NCBI RefSeq assembly: GCF_014656475.1
Contig: NZ_BNCM01000002.1
Span: 248,001 to 312,000, forward strand
Direction of reading: 5' to 3'
Origin: Sinomonas cellulolyticus
GTDB taxonomy: Bacteria; Actinomycetota; Actinomycetes; Actinomycetales; Micrococcaceae
DNA length: 64,000 bases
Numbering within the stretch: position 1 is the stretch's first letter; each line of letters starts with the position of its first letter. The translations under genes and the position numbers were made by a program. The notes under the pieces were generated by a model. It saw nothing but the letters and a program-made list of their open reading frames with translations. It was not told the DNA's origin and made no database searches. Shown here one piece after another: positions 33,855-43,396 of this stretch.

Positions 33855-34733
33855 CTACCGGTTGGAACCCTGGCTGTTGCCGCCCTGCGTATTGCCGCCC
33901 TGCGTGTTCCCGTTTTGACCGTTTCCGCTGGAGCCGTTCTTCTGGCCTCCTCCGCCCCCCGGGCGCGGGCGTGAGGAATCGCTGCGGTCTCCGGTGGCGG
34001 AACTCTGGCTGTCCACGGCCGGCGCATTCGCGTCGTGGCCCTGCTGGGTCTGGCTGGCGCCCTCTCCGGTCTGCGCCTGGCTTCCCGAGACTGCAGTGGC
34101 GTCGGCCGGGCCCTTCCCGCCGTGGGCATCTCCGGCGGAAGAATCGGGGTGCGCGACAGGCGTCTCGGTCACGGTGCTCTGGGGCGAGCCGCCCTCCACG
34201 GGCCCGACCGCGGTGCCGCTGCCCCAACTCCAGGGATGTCCGCCGACAGCGGCCGCCACGCTTGCGCCGCTGAGTCCCAGCCCCACGGCGACGATCGCAC
34301 CGAGCAGCGCGCCGCGGTGCCTCTTGATGGTCCGCGGGGGCCGCGCGGGCGCCTCCGCCTTGAGCGCCGCAGCGCGGGTCAGCGGGACGACCGACGCGAC
34401 GGTGATCGGTGCCGTCTGCAGTTCGGTGGGTGGGGCATCGCGCACGACGGCGAGCGGCTCGGTCACGGGGTCGCTCACCCAGGCGGTCATCGCCGCCGGC
34501 ACGGCACGGAGGGACGCGGCATCCTCAGCCGCGGCGCCCGCAGGAGCGGTCCGCCCCAGCGCGCCCGGCGCCCCGTCGGCGCCGGCGAAGATCCGGGCGA
34601 GCTCGGGGGACAGGGGCGGCGCCTCACGCGGGCAGAGCGCGAGGAGCGGCTCCAGGGCGGCCGCGAGCGCGGCGTCGTGCCCGAATCCCTCGTCGTCGAG
34701 CACCGCCTCCAGCTGCGTCCTCTTCGCACTCAT
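33855..34733 (-). CDS. membrane-anchored anti-sigma-like partner of ECF sigma factor
   Basis: A 292-residue protein starting MSAKRTQLEAVL, overlapping the sigma stop as ATGA. Residues 1-60 are acidic and helical and might bind the sigma factor; one hydrophobic segment at ~143-160 (ALLGAIVAVGLGLSGASVAAAV) would span the membrane; the outside part (~165-292) is Ser/Thr/Gly-rich and ends in a GNTQGGN repeat with Gln/Asn. No ZAS-type HxxxCxxC motif is seen, so it is not a classic redox anti-sigma factor. The anti-sigma role rests on coupling and topology. Confidence 0.65.
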   Translation of the reverse strand: MSAKRTQLEAVLDDEGFGHDAALAAALEPLLALCPREAPPLSPELARIFAGADGAPGALGRTAPAGAAAEDAASLRAVPAAMTAWVSDPVTEPLAVVRDAPPTELQTAPITVASVVPLTRAAALKAEAPARPPRTIKRHRGALLGAIVAVGLGLSGASVAAAVGGHPWSWGSGTAVGPVEGGSPQSTVTETPVAHPDSSAGDAHGGKGPADATAVSGSQAQTGEGASQTQQGHDANAPAVDSQSSATGDRSDSSRPRPGGGGGQKNGSSGNGQNGNTQGGNTQGGNSQGSNR

Positions 34734-35281
34734 CGGACCCACTCTTCCTCGGAGACGTGCTCCCTCAGGGCCAGGAGGGCCCTGCGCTGGAGCTGCTTGA
34801 CTGCCCCCGGCGTCTTGCCGAGCACGGAGGCCACTTCTTCAATGCTCAGCTCTGCGACGATGCGGAGGGTGAGCACCTCCTTCTGATCTCCCTTGAGCTT
34901 TCCGATCAGGAGTTCGGCATCGGTCTGCCCCGTGGCCACCAGCGCTTCATGCTCGGCCGAGCTGGCCAGCCGGGTGTCCAGGACCGGGTCGTAGTCGACC
35001 ACTGCCGGGCGCCGCTCATGGCGCCGGTAGTGGTCCACCACCCTGGCGTGGGCCACCGAGAAGACGAAGGTCTTCAGGCCGGCCACGCCGCCGTCGATCC
35101 CCCCGAGCCTCGGCAGCACGCTGATGAAGACGTCCTGCGCGAGCGCTTCAGGGTCTTCGAGGCCCCGCGCCGCGGCGTACGCGACTACGGCTGGTGCCAA
35201 GGAGCGGTACACGAGCGTGAACAGCTCGTGCTCGGTCCTGGCGCCCGGCACAAGGTCGGCGTCGCTGATTGCTTCGGGCAC
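34730..35281 (-). CDS. ECF-family RNA polymerase sigma factor
   Basis: A 183-residue sigma-70 family protein. Region 2 reads LVYRSLAPAVVAYAAARGLEDPEALAQDVFISVLPRLG and FVFSVAHARVVDHYRR; region 4 reads DQKEVLTLRIVAELSIEEVASVLGKTPGAVKQLQRRAL, the helix-turn-helix for -35 contact. The GTG at 35281 follows AGAGGAAG, whereas upstream extensions run into the hairpin region. Its stop overlaps the start of the membrane partner gene (ATGA). It should direct transcription in response to an envelope signal sensed by that partner. Confidence 0.9.
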   Translation of the reverse strand: MPEAISDADLVPGARTEHELFTLVYRSLAPAVVAYAAARGLEDPEALAQDVFISVLPRLGGIDGGVAGLKTFVFSVAHARVVDHYRRHERRPAVVDYDPVLDTRLASSAEHEALVATGQTDAELLIGKLKGDQKEVLTLRIVAELSIEEVASVLGKTPGAVKQLQRRALLALREHVSEEEWVR

Positions 35282-35372
35282 AGCTTCCTCTGGTGATGCG
35301 GTCGGAGTCCGCCCCAGTCTAGCCGTCGGCCAGCTGCGCTGACGGCTCGTGGGGCGGCCCCGGACAGAGAAG

Positions 35373-35453
35373 AAGCCGGGCTGGAACATGATGGGGGACA
35401 GATTCCAGCCCGGCTTACACTCACGTAATCGTTCGGGGTGCGTGAAAGGTTAC
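35373..35453 (-). promoter_or_regulatory. sigma promoter candidate and stem-loop leader
   Basis: On the minus strand GTAACC (complement of 35448-35453) and CGATTA (complement of 35426-35431) are 16 bp apart, an ECF-like pattern that could mean self-activation by the sigma factor. Transcripts from it would begin next to a perfect 14-bp stem-loop (35373-35386 and 35403-35416; AAGCCGGGCTGGAA arms). The loop could alternatively be the purA terminator. Confidence 0.45.
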
Positions 35454-35498
35454 GCGGAGCCCCAAACATTTTTTCTGGGCCGTCCCCCGCGCCAGGAC

Positions 35499-36785
35499 TC
35501 AGTCGATGAGGTCGCGGACCACGATGGTCTGGTCGCGGTCGGGGCCCACGCCGATCGCGGAGAACCGCGTGCCGGAGAGCTTCTCGAGCGCGAGGACATA
35601 GTCGCGGGCGTTCGTGGGAAGCTCGTCGAGGGTCGTCGCGCCGCTGATGTCCTCGGTCCAGCCGTCGAAGTACTCGTAGATCGGGACCGCGTGGTGGAAC
35701 TCGGTCTGGGTCATCGGCATCTCGTCGTGCCGCACACCATCCACGTCGTACGCCACGCACACTGGGATCCTCTCGATGCCGGTGAGCACGTCGAGCTTGG
35801 TGAGGAAGTAGTCGGTGAAGCCGTTGACACGGGAGGCGTGGCGGGCGAGGACCGAGTCGTACCAGCCGCACCGGCGCGGGCGGCCCGTGTTGACGCCGAA
35901 CTCGCCGCCGGTCTTCTGCAGGTACTCCCCCATCTCGTCGAACAGCTCGGTGGGGAACGGACCGGCGCCCACGCGGGTGGTGTACGCCTTGATGATGCCG
36001 ATCGCACGGGAGATCCGGGTCGGGCCGATGCCGGAGCCCACGGAGGCGCCGCCGGCCGTCGGGTTCGAGGACGTCACGAACGGATAGGTGCCGTGGTCCA
36101 CGTCGAGGAAGGTGGCCTGGCCGCCTTCCATGAGGACCACCTTGCCGTCGTCGAGCGCCCGGTTGAGCTCGTAGGTCGAGTCGACGACCAGGGGGCGCAG
36201 GCGCTCGGCGAAGCCGAGGAAGTACTGGACGGTCTCCTCCACGCTCACGGCGCGGCGGTTGTAGACCTTCACGAGCAGCTCGTTCTTCTGGCGCAGCGAG
36301 CCCTCGACCTTCTGCCGGAGGATCGACTCGTCGAACACGTCCTGAACGCGGATGCCCAGGCGTGCAACCTTGTCCTGGTAGGCGGGGCCGATGCCGCGGC
36401 CGGTGGTGCCGATGGCCCGCTTGCCGAGGAAGCGCTCGGTGACCTTGTCGAGGGTCTGGTGGTAGGGGGCCACGAGGTGCGCGTTCGCCGAGACGCGCAG
36501 CCGGGACGCGTCGCCGCCGCGGGCCTCGAGCCCGTCGATCTCCTCGAACAGCGCCTCGAGGTTCACCACGCAGCCGTTGCCGATGATCGGGATCGCGTTC
36601 GGGCTCAGGATGCCGGCGGGGAGAAGCTTGAGCTCGTACTTCTGGCCACCGACGACGACGGTGTGCCCGGCGTTGTTGCCGCCGTTCGGCTTGACCACAT
36701 AGTCGACCCGTCCGCCCAGCAGATCGGTGGCCTTGCCTTTGCCCTCGTCGCCCCATTGGGCTCCGACGATCACGATTGCTGGCAT
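35499..36785 (-). CDS. purA: adenylosuccinate synthase
   Basis: A 428-residue enzyme, full length for PurA. The N-terminal GTP-binding loop reads [38 protein letters not shown] and [11 protein letters not shown] are conserved active-site segments. It joins aspartate to IMP using GTP on the way to AMP. GGAGGAATCC precedes the ATG. It stands apart from the other pur genes of the window (2.2-5.6 kb). A 9-bp hairpin (36862-36889) lies in its leader. Confidence 0.97.
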   Translation of the reverse strand: MPAIVIVGAQWGDEGKGKATDLLGGRVDYVVKPNGGNNAGHTVVVGGQKYELKLLPAGILSPNAIPIIGNGCVVNLEALFEEIDGLEARGGDASRLRVSANAHLVAPYHQTLDKVTERFLGKRAIGTTGRGIGPAYQDKVARLGIRVQDVFDESILRQKVEGSLRQKNELLVKVYNRRAVSVEETVQYFLGFAERLRPLVVDSTYELNRALDDGKVVLMEGGQATFLDVDHGTYPFVTSSNPTAGGASVGSGIGPTRISRAIGIIKAYTTRVGAGPFPTELFDEMGEYLQKTGGEFGVNTGRPRRCGWYDSVLARHASRVNGFTDYFLTKLDVLTGIERIPVCVAYDVDGVRHDEMPMTQTEFHHAVPIYEYFDGWTEDISGATTLDELPTNARDYVLALEKLSGTRFSAIGVGPDRDQTIVVRDLID

Positions 36786-36861
36786 GGATTCCTCCCCGGG
36801 ACACCGCCCACGGCCCGGCTGGCCGCTGGCCTACATGCAAAGAGCCCGTCTCTCGCGCGTC

Positions 36862-36889
36862 GTGGCAAGACTTCCGGGGCTCTTGCCAC
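36862..36889. promoter_or_regulatory. hairpin between purA and DUF1206 gene
   Basis: GTGGCAAGA (36862-36870) and TCTTGCCAC (36881-36889) are perfect complements around a 10-nt loop, about 80 bp before purA on the minus strand. It may be an operator for a regulator of purA or of the divergent DUF1206 gene. No riboswitch consensus was recognised. Confidence 0.4.
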
Positions 36890-36957
36890 CCAAGTCTACC
36901 GAAGCGGGGCAAGAGACACTGAAGATAAGGGAACGCACTCGTACCAGGAGGTCATCA

Positions 36958-37812
36958 GTGGACCATCGGCCACACAGGAGCAGCGGCGCGGCCAACTCGG
37001 CCAAAGGTGCCGCGAAGGACGCCGCCCACCATGCCGAGCGGGCCGCGGGCTCGCCAGCGGCCCAGGGCGTTGCCCGTGCAGGCTTCGTCTTCGTGGGACT
37101 CGTGCACGTGCTCATCGCGTGGCTTGCCCTCCAAGCGGCGGTCGGGGGCAGGAGCGGCACGGCCGACCAGTCGAGCGCGGTGCAGCAGATCGCGTCGGCG
37201 CCGGGCGGCCCCATCCTCCTGTGGGCTGGCGTGCTCTGCTGTGCGGCGCTGGCGATCTGGATGCTCCTGAACGCCGTCGGCAGATGGCGCCGGTACAGCA
37301 AGGCCACCAAGGCGCTGGGGCCGGCCGGAACCTCCTTGGCGTACTTCGGCCTCACGTGGCTCTTCATCAGCTTCGCCATCGGCAACCAGAGGAATTCGAG
37401 CCAGCAGTCCCAGCAGACCACGGCCAGCGTGCTCTCGATCCCGTTCGGCGGAGTGGTGCTCTTCCTCATCGGGCTCGTGGTCCTGGGCATCGGCGTCTAC
37501 TTCGGCTTCCGGGGCGTGACCCGCGGCTTCCTGGGGAAGGATGCCCAGCCCACCAAGGGGGCGCCCGACTGGGTGAAGGTCGTGGGCAGCGTCGGGTACG
37601 TCGCCAAGGGCATCGCGGTGCTGGTGGTGGGGGTGCTCGTCCTCGTTGCCGCTGTGAACCACGATCCGAAGCAGCAGTCGGGCCTCGACGGGGCACTCAA
37701 GTCGCTCGCGTCGGAGCCGTTCGGCGGCTGGATCCTGGGCGCCGTCGCGCTCGGCCTCGCCTGCTACGGCGTCTACAGCGCGGCGCGGGCCAAGTACGCC
37801 CATTTCGAGTAG
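36958..37812 (+). CDS. DUF1206 membrane protein
   Basis: A 284-residue membrane protein with six hydrophobic helices in three repeated pairs, the pattern of DUF1206: FVFVGLVHVLIAWLALQAAV, then WAGVLCCAALAIWMLLNAVG, and the second and third pairs ending WILGAVALGLACYGVYSAARAKYAHFE. GTG at 36958 has a strong AGGAGG six bases upstream. The basic, Ala-rich N-terminus is cytoplasmic. No function is known for the family. It is divergent from purA and converges on the CoA ligase gene. Confidence 0.85.
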   Translation: MDHRPHRSSGAANSAKGAAKDAAHHAERAAGSPAAQGVARAGFVFVGLVHVLIAWLALQAAVGGRSGTADQSSAVQQIASAPGGPILLWAGVLCCAALAIWMLLNAVGRWRRYSKATKALGPAGTSLAYFGLTWLFISFAIGNQRNSSQQSQQTTASVLSIPFGGVVLFLIGLVVLGIGVYFGFRGVTRGFLGKDAQPTKGAPDWVKVVGSVGYVAKGIAVLVVGVLVLVAAVNHDPKQQSGLDGALKSLASEPFGGWILGAVALGLACYGVYSAARAKYAHFE

Positions 37813-37828
37813 CCCGCGCCGCTGCCGC

Positions 37829-39409
37829 CTATCCCGCGTACTGCTTCCGCAGCTCCGCCTTGCGGATCTTGCCGCTCGCGGTGCGCGGCATCTCCTCGAC
37901 GAACACCACGGACTTGGGGATCTTGTACCGGGCGAGGCGACCGTCGAGGTGCTTCGCGACCTGGTCCTGCGTGAGGGTGGCGCCCTCGCGCAGCGTCACG
38001 ATGGCCTTGGGCACCTCGCCCCACTTGTCGTCGGGCACTCCGATCACCGCCACGGACGCAACCTCGTCCAGCTCGACGATGAGCGCCTCCACCTCGGCCG
38101 GGTAGATGTTCTCGCCGCCGGAGATGATCATGTCCTTGAGCCGATCCGAGACGAAGAGGAAGCCCTCCTCGTCGCGGTAGCCCATGTCCCCGGACTTGAA
38201 CCAGATCCCGTCCGCGTACGACTCGCGGGTCGCGTCGGAGCGGTTCCAGTACTCCCTGATGACGTTCGGACCGGCGATCTGGATCTCCCCGACCTCTCCC
38301 GGGCCGAGGACCTGCCCGATCGGGTCCACGATGCGGATGTCGGTGAAGAACTGCGGCAGCCCGGAGGAGCCCGCCTTCTCCCGGGACCGCCACACGGGGA
38401 GCGTGGTCGCTCCGGGCGCCGTCTCTGTCATGCCGTAGCCGTTGGAGAACCCGAGGCCCCGCTCCTCATAGGCCTCCAGGACCCGCATCGGGACCGCGGA
38501 CCCGCCGCACGTGAGCTTGTCGAGTGAGCTGATGTCAGTCGTCGCCCAGTCGGGGTGCTCGGCCAGGAGCTGGTAGGTGGTCGGCACCCCGCTGAGGGCC
38601 GTGATCCGGTGCTTCTCGATCGCCGCGAGCACCCGCGCCGGGTCGAACTTCTGCTCGAGGACCACGGTCGCACCCTTGAGCAGCATGGGCAGCAGGCCCA
38701 TGTCGAGCGAGGCGACGTGGAACAGCGGGGAGATCATGAGCGCGATGTCGTTCCGATTGACATCCATGTCCGTGATCACGTTGATGCAGTTCCACGTGAT
38801 GTTCCCGTGGGTCAGCAGGGCGCCCTTGGGGCGCCCCGTGGTCCCGGACGTGTAGAGGATCATGGCGCCGTCGTCGTGCGTCACGGCCTCGTCGATCACC
38901 TCGGCCGGCGCGCTCGCGAGCGCCTCCTCGTAGGCTTCCACGCCGCGTCCGACGACGGGCGGCGAGCCCGGCGCGGAAGCCGCCGGGGCGGCGTCGTGCG
39001 CCACTGCGGGGGACCCACCCACAACGAGGCGGTTCAGGACTCCGGTGCCCTCAGCGGCCGCCGCGGCCAGCTCCTCGAGGGCCGCACCGTTGACCAGGAG
39101 CCTCGCACCCGAATCCTGCAGCTGGAACTGCAGCTCGGGGGCGGCCAGACGGGTGTTGAGCGGGATGAAGATCGCGCCGAGGATCCCGGCGGCGAAGAAC
39201 GTCTCGACGAACGCCGGGTCGTTCTCGCCCAGGTAGGCGACCCTGTCGCCGCGGGCCACCCCGCGGCGGCGCAGCGCGTTGGCGAGCCGGTCCGCTCGCT
39301 CGGAGAGCTCGTCGTAGCTGTAGGTGCGCTCCCCGGCAATCAGCGCCGCCTTGGGCCCGGACTTGGGCCGACGGCGGTGGAGCCAGGAGCCGACGCCGTT
39401 GTTGTACAT
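37829..39409 (-). CDS. acyl-CoA synthetase (AMP-forming), catabolic cluster
   Basis: A 526-residue ligase. ATP loop LYTSGTTGRPKGALLTH, GYGMTETAPG, and the C-terminal TASGKIRKAELR lysine are present; SGGENIYPAEVEA is the hinge. It resembles medium-chain/aromatic long-chain-type FadD ligases. As the last gene of the catabolic operon it would activate an imported carboxylic acid to its CoA thioester. An Ala/Pro-rich insertion near residues 130-155 interrupts the N-terminal domain. GGAGGA precedes the ATG, and the MFS gene ends 12 bp upstream. Confidence 0.92.
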   Translation of the reverse strand: MYNNGVGSWLHRRRPKSGPKAALIAGERTYSYDELSERADRLANALRRRGVARGDRVAYLGENDPAFVETFFAAGILGAIFIPLNTRLAAPELQFQLQDSGARLLVNGAALEELAAAAAEGTGVLNRLVVGGSPAVAHDAAPAASAPGSPPVVGRGVEAYEEALASAPAEVIDEAVTHDDGAMILYTSGTTGRPKGALLTHGNITWNCINVITDMDVNRNDIALMISPLFHVASLDMGLLPMLLKGATVVLEQKFDPARVLAAIEKHRITALSGVPTTYQLLAEHPDWATTDISSLDKLTCGGSAVPMRVLEAYEERGLGFSNGYGMTETAPGATTLPVWRSREKAGSSGLPQFFTDIRIVDPIGQVLGPGEVGEIQIAGPNVIREYWNRSDATRESYADGIWFKSGDMGYRDEEGFLFVSDRLKDMIISGGENIYPAEVEALIVELDEVASVAVIGVPDDKWGEVPKAIVTLREGATLTQDQVAKHLDGRLARYKIPKSVVFVEEMPRTASGKIRKAELRKQYAG

Positions 39410-39420
39410 GGGGTTCCTCC

Positions 39421-40752
39421 CTAGCCGACCGTGGTGAGGTCGTTGTCCTTGGACTCCCGCGTGAGCAGGATGAAGATCGCCGAGACCACCGCCATGGCGG
39501 CCAGGAAGCCCACCACGGCCCCGATGCTCTGGCCCGAGTCCTTGTAGAGCGAGGCGACGATCCCGGGAGTGAAGCCCGCACCGATGAGCGTGGCGAGCTG
39601 GTAGCCCAGCGCGGCGCCCGTGTAGCGGGAGGTGGTGCCGAACTGTTCGGAGACGAACGCGGCCAGGGGCCCGTAGAGCGTCGAGTGGAACACGAGCGCA
39701 AGCGTGAACGCGGCGAACACGAGCCACACGTTGCCCGAGCCCAGCAACGCGAACATCGGGAACAGGTAGGCGACGAACAGCAGGAGGCCGGCGATCATGA
39801 CCGGCCGCCTGCCGAACCGGTCCGAGAGGCGCCCGCCGAACAGCACGAAGACGATCGAGATCGCGGAGGCCGCCGCGAAGGCATAGAGCACGCCCTGCTG
39901 GGGTGCGCCCTTGGAGACCGCGTAGGTCACCGCGAAGGTGGGCAGCACCACCTGGAGGCCGAACCCGGCGGCACCGGCGAGCATGATGAAGATCAGCGCC
40001 TTGGGCCGGCGCAGCACCTCGAGCAGGGGGACCTTGGGCTTGGCGTCCGTGGCCGCGCTCTCCTCTGCAGCGATGGCCGCGGCGAAGATCGGGCTCTCGG
40101 CGACGCGCATCCGGACGAACAGTCCGACGGCCAGAAGCGCGAACGAGAGCAGGAAAGGGACCCGCCAGCCCCAGGCGAGGAAGGCCGGGCCGGGCAGCGC
40201 CGACACGACGCCCATCATGAGCGTGCCGAGCACCGCTCCGGTGGGAGCGCCCGCGTTCACGAACGACGCCGCGAAGCCCCGCCTCTTCGGGTCGGAGTGC
40301 TCGAGGGCCATGAGGGCCGCACCGCCCCACTCGCCGCCCACCGCGATCCCCTGGAGCACGCGCAGCAGCACGAGGATCACGGCACCCCACGGGCCGATGA
40401 GGCTGGCCCCCGGGATGAGGCCGATCGCCGCGGAGGAGAGGCCCATGACCGTCATCGACACGATGAGCATGCCCTTGCGGCCCAGCCGGTCGCCGAAGTG
40501 GCCGAAGACCGCGCCGCCGAGGGGGCGGGCAACGTACCCGGCGGCGAAGGTCGCGTACGCCGCCACGACGCCGACCCATGGATCGGCCCCGGCAAAGAAG
40601 ACCTGGGGGAAGGCGACAGCCGCGGCGGTCGCGTAGAGGAGGAAGTCGTAGAACTCGATGGTGCTGCCCAGGTAGCTGGACAGGATGACCGTGCGCGCTT
40701 CCTTGCGCTGCGCGGCGGTGCTCATCGTGGACAACTGCGGGGTTGCCAGCAT
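39421..40752 (-). CDS. MFS transporter of the metabolite:proton symporter (MHS) type
   Basis: A 443-residue membrane transporter with about 12 helices. LGSTIEFYDFLLYATAAA, the GHFGDRLGRKGML loop after helix 2, RVLQGIAVGGEWGGA and LSDRFGRRPVMI are the MHS hallmarks (ProP/ShiA/KgtP). Such carriers import small carboxylates with protons. It lies within the catabolic operon between CoA ligase and MaoC genes, so it probably imports that pathway's acid substrate. A GAAGGA site precedes the first ATG; a second ATG nine codons in is possible. Confidence 0.93.
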   Translation of the reverse strand: MLATPQLSTMSTAAQRKEARTVILSSYLGSTIEFYDFLLYATAAAVAFPQVFFAGADPWVGVVAAYATFAAGYVARPLGGAVFGHFGDRLGRKGMLIVSMTVMGLSSAAIGLIPGASLIGPWGAVILVLLRVLQGIAVGGEWGGAALMALEHSDPKRRGFAASFVNAGAPTGAVLGTLMMGVVSALPGPAFLAWGWRVPFLLSFALLAVGLFVRMRVAESPIFAAAIAAEESAATDAKPKVPLLEVLRRPKALIFIMLAGAAGFGLQVVLPTFAVTYAVSKGAPQQGVLYAFAAASAISIVFVLFGGRLSDRFGRRPVMIAGLLLFVAYLFPMFALLGSGNVWLVFAAFTLALVFHSTLYGPLAAFVSEQFGTTSRYTGAALGYQLATLIGAGFTPGIVASLYKDSGQSIGAVVGFLAAMAVVSAIFILLTRESKDNDLTTVG

Positions 40753-40804
40753 GGCGGTTCCTTCGGGCCGGATGGGATGACAGGGGGGACGAGGCGGGAC
40801 GGGC

Positions 40805-41278
40805 CTACTTGTAGAAGCGCGCGAGGAACTCGGCGACGACCGCCGGGCGTTCCTGGCCCTCGATCTCGATGGTCGCGTTGACCTTGATCTGTGCGCCGCC
40901 CTTGACCTCGGTCACCTCGGCGATGGTCGCCGCCATGCGCACCTTCGAGCCGACCTTGACCGGCGACGTGAAGCGGACCTTGTCGAGGCCGTAGTTGACC
41001 TTCGTGGTGACGCCCTCGACGTCGAAGAGCTCGCCCCAGAACGGGATGACGAGGGAGAGGGTGAGGAAGCCGTGGGCGATCGGGGCGCCGAACGGGCCCT
41101 CCTTGGCGCGCTCGGGATCGGTGTGGATCCACTGGTGGTCGTCGGTCGCGTCGGCGAAGAGGTTGACGCGGTCCTGGGTGATCTCCATCCAGTCCGTGGT
41201 GCCGAGGTCGGCGCCGGCCATGGTGAGGAGCTTGTCGAAGTCGACGGTGAGCCGCGGCTCGGTAACACGGGTGGTCAT
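40805..41278 (-). CDS. MaoC-type enoyl-CoA hydratase
   Basis: A 157-residue hotdog-fold hydratase. The catalytic pair lies in FADATDDHQWIHTDPERA (Asp and His of the hydratase-2 motif) and GFLTLSL follows. It adds water to a trans-2-enoyl-CoA giving an (R)-3-hydroxyacyl-CoA, which the SDR of the same operon could oxidise. It lies between the ACAD and transporter genes. Length is normal for a single-domain MaoC. Confidence 0.92.
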   Translation of the reverse strand: MTTRVTEPRLTVDFDKLLTMAGADLGTTDWMEITQDRVNLFADATDDHQWIHTDPERAKEGPFGAPIAHGFLTLSLVIPFWGELFDVEGVTTKVNYGLDKVRFTSPVKVGSKVRMAATIAEVTEVKGGAQIKVNATIEIEGQERPAVVAEFLARFYK

Positions 41279-41308
41279 GGGGTTCTCCTTGAGTTGTCTC
41301 TGGGGTCT

Positions 41309-42493
41309 CTACTTGGTGAAGGCGCCGTGGCCCGTGAGGGCCCGGCCGATGATGAGGGCGTTGATCTCGTGGGTGCCCTCGTAGGAGTAGACGGCCTCGG
41401 CGTCGGCGTGGAACCGGGCCACATCGGTGTCGAGGGTGATGCCGTTGCCGCCCACCACCTCGCGGGCGAGCGCGACCGTCTCGCGCATGAGCAGGGAGGT
41501 CTGCATCTTGGCCAGGGCCGAGTCCTGGTCCCGGTAGATGCCCTTCTCCTGCTGCTCGGTGAGCCGGACCACGAGCGACAGGCTGGCGGTGAGGTTGCCG
41601 AGCATGCGCGCGAGCTTCTCCTGGACGAGCTGGAACGAGCCGAGCTGCCGCCCGAACTGCTCGCGCTCCCTGACGTAGCGCAGGGCGGCCTCGAAGGCGC
41701 CCGCCTGGATGCCCGTGGCGATCCAGGCGACGTCGGAGCGCATGGCGCGCAGCATCGCGGCAACGTCCTTGAACGAGTTCACGTTGTGGAGGCGGTCCGC
41801 CTCGGTGACCCGCACGCCGTCGAGCGTGATGTGCGCGTTCTGCATCATCCGCAGGGCGGTCTTGCGGTGGATCTTCTCCAGCGTGACGCCGGGGGCCTCG
41901 CGGGGGACGAGGAACCCCTTGACCTGGCCGTCCTCGACGTCGCGGGCGAACACCGCCAGGACGTCCGCGGTGAACGCACCGCCGATCCAGCGCTTCTCGC
42001 CGTCGAGGACCCACGTGTCCGTGCCCGGCTCACGCCGGGCCGTCGTGGCGAGGCCGCCCGCGATGTCGGAGCCGTGCTCCGGCTCCGTGAGGGAGAAGAC
42101 GCCCCTGAGGGAGAAGTCGATGACCTTGGGCATCCACTCCTTCTTCTGCTCCTCCGAGGCGCCGACCCGGATCGCGGTCCGGAACAGGCCCGCCTGGGCG
42201 GTGTAGAAGGTGGCGAGGGACGCGTCCGTGCGGGCAAGCTCGAAGATGCGGAAGCCCTGGTAGATCCCGCGGGCAGGCCCCTCCTGCGTCAGCTCGGCGG
42301 GCTCCATGATGTCGAGGTCGATGAGCGGCTGGGCGATCTCGTAGGGGAACTCGCCGCGCTCCCAGTAGTCGCCCACGAGCGGCTTCGCGGTGGTCTCGAG
42401 GAACTCGCGGAGCCGGCCGAGCACGAGGCGCTCGTCGTGGGTGAGGAGGGACTCGGCGTCGTACCAGTCCGCGATGCCGTACAGGCGGTCCAT
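41309..42493 (-). CDS. acyl-CoA dehydrogenase, glutaryl-CoA-dehydrogenase-like
   Basis: A 394-residue flavoprotein. GVFSLTEPEHGSDIAGG and WVLDGEKRWIGGAFTADV bind FAD; the YEGTHEINALIIGRALTGHGAF segment carries the catalytic Glu in the wording typical of glutaryl-CoA dehydrogenases. Together with the N-terminus LLTHDERLVLGRLREFLE this points to the GCDH branch rather than generic FadE. Whether it also decarboxylates cannot be told. Its ATG overlaps the amidohydrolase stop (TGATG). Confidence 0.9.
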   Translation of the reverse strand: MDRLYGIADWYDAESLLTHDERLVLGRLREFLETTAKPLVGDYWERGEFPYEIAQPLIDLDIMEPAELTQEGPARGIYQGFRIFELARTDASLATFYTAQAGLFRTAIRVGASEEQKKEWMPKVIDFSLRGVFSLTEPEHGSDIAGGLATTARREPGTDTWVLDGEKRWIGGAFTADVLAVFARDVEDGQVKGFLVPREAPGVTLEKIHRKTALRMMQNAHITLDGVRVTEADRLHNVNSFKDVAAMLRAMRSDVAWIATGIQAGAFEAALRYVREREQFGRQLGSFQLVQEKLARMLGNLTASLSLVVRLTEQQEKGIYRDQDSALAKMQTSLLMRETVALAREVVGGNGITLDTDVARFHADAEAVYSYEGTHEINALIIGRALTGHGAFTK

Positions 42494-43395
42494 CAGAGTC
42501 CACCCCCCTGGCCGCCGAGGCCCAGCAGCTTCACGGCGTTGCCCTTGAGGATCTTGGACCGGACCTCGTCCTTGAGCGGGAGGTCCGCAAAGGCGCCGAG
42601 CCACTTGGCGGGGGTGATGAGCGGGAAGTCCGTCCCGAACAGCACCTTGTCCTGCAGCACCGAGTTCGAGGCCTTCACGAGGGACTCCGGGAAGTACTTC
42701 GGCGACCAGCCGGAGAGATCGATGTACACGTTGGACTTGTGGGTGGCGATCGAGTTTGCCTCGTCCTGCCACGGCACCGACGGGTGGGCCATGATGATGG
42801 TCAGCTCCGGGAAGTCGGCGGCGACGTCGTCGAGCAGGAGCGGGTTCGAATAGCGAAGCTTGATGCCGCGGCCGCCGGGCATCCCCGCGCCCATGCCGTT
42901 CTGCCCGGTGTGGAAGACGGCCGGGAGCCCAAGCTCCCCGAGCGCCTCCCACAAGGGGTAGAACTCCTCGCTGGAGGGGTCGAAGCCCTGCAGCGAGGGG
43001 TGGAACTTGAATCCGCGGGCGCCGAGCTCGAGGGCCTGGTGCTTGGCGCGGGCGATGGCCTCCTCGCCCGTGCGCGGGTCCACCGAGCCAAAGGGGATGA
43101 GGACGTCGTTGTGCTCCGCGGCGCCTGCGATGAGGTCCTCGATGGAGTTGGGCTCGTGCTTGAGGGCCGTGCGGGCGTCGACGGTGAACACGACGGCGGC
43201 CATGTTCAGGTCGCGGTAGGTCTCCGCGATCTTCTCGAGCGTCGGGTGGCGGTCCTCGGCCTTGAAGTATGCCGAGGAGGCCTCGTTGAGGTCGTCCGGG
43301 AGGGAGCAGTGCCCGTGGCCGTCGATCTCGATGTGCACGTGCATGTCGATCGCGTCGACCGCGTCGACGTCGATGCCGAGCTCGTAGCGGGCCAC
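42493..43395 (-). CDS. amidohydrolase-2 family hydrolase or decarboxylase
   Basis: A ~300-residue TIM-barrel metalloenzyme of the amidohydrolase-2 branch (relatives include ACMSD and gamma-resorcylate decarboxylase). Metal-site segments: DMHVHIE at the start, FKFHPSLQGF, VFHTGQ, IMAHPSVPW and LFGTDFPL. It probably hydrolyses or decarboxylates a pathway intermediate, which is unusual beside CoA-dependent beta-oxidation enzymes. The start is GTG at 43395, or GTG at 43404 which would overlap the SDR gene. The gene is coupled to the SDR upstream and the ACAD downstream. Confidence 0.88.
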   Translation of the reverse strand: MARYELGIDVDAVDAIDMHVHIEIDGHGHCSLPDDLNEASSAYFKAEDRHPTLEKIAETYRDLNMAAVVFTVDARTALKHEPNSIEDLIAGAAEHNDVLIPFGSVDPRTGEEAIARAKHQALELGARGFKFHPSLQGFDPSSEEFYPLWEALGELGLPAVFHTGQNGMGAGMPGGRGIKLRYSNPLLLDDVAADFPELTIIMAHPSVPWQDEANSIATHKSNVYIDLSGWSPKYFPESLVKASNSVLQDKVLFGTDFPLITPAKWLGAFADLPLKDEVRSKILKGNAVKLLGLGGQGGGL

Positions 43396-43396
43396 G

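Noticed and set aside
35464..35476. A T-run after a GC hairpin on the plus strand, resembling a rho-independent terminator
   Set aside because: No plus-strand gene ends there; both neighbours are on the minus strand, so it more likely belongs to the sigma promoter region.
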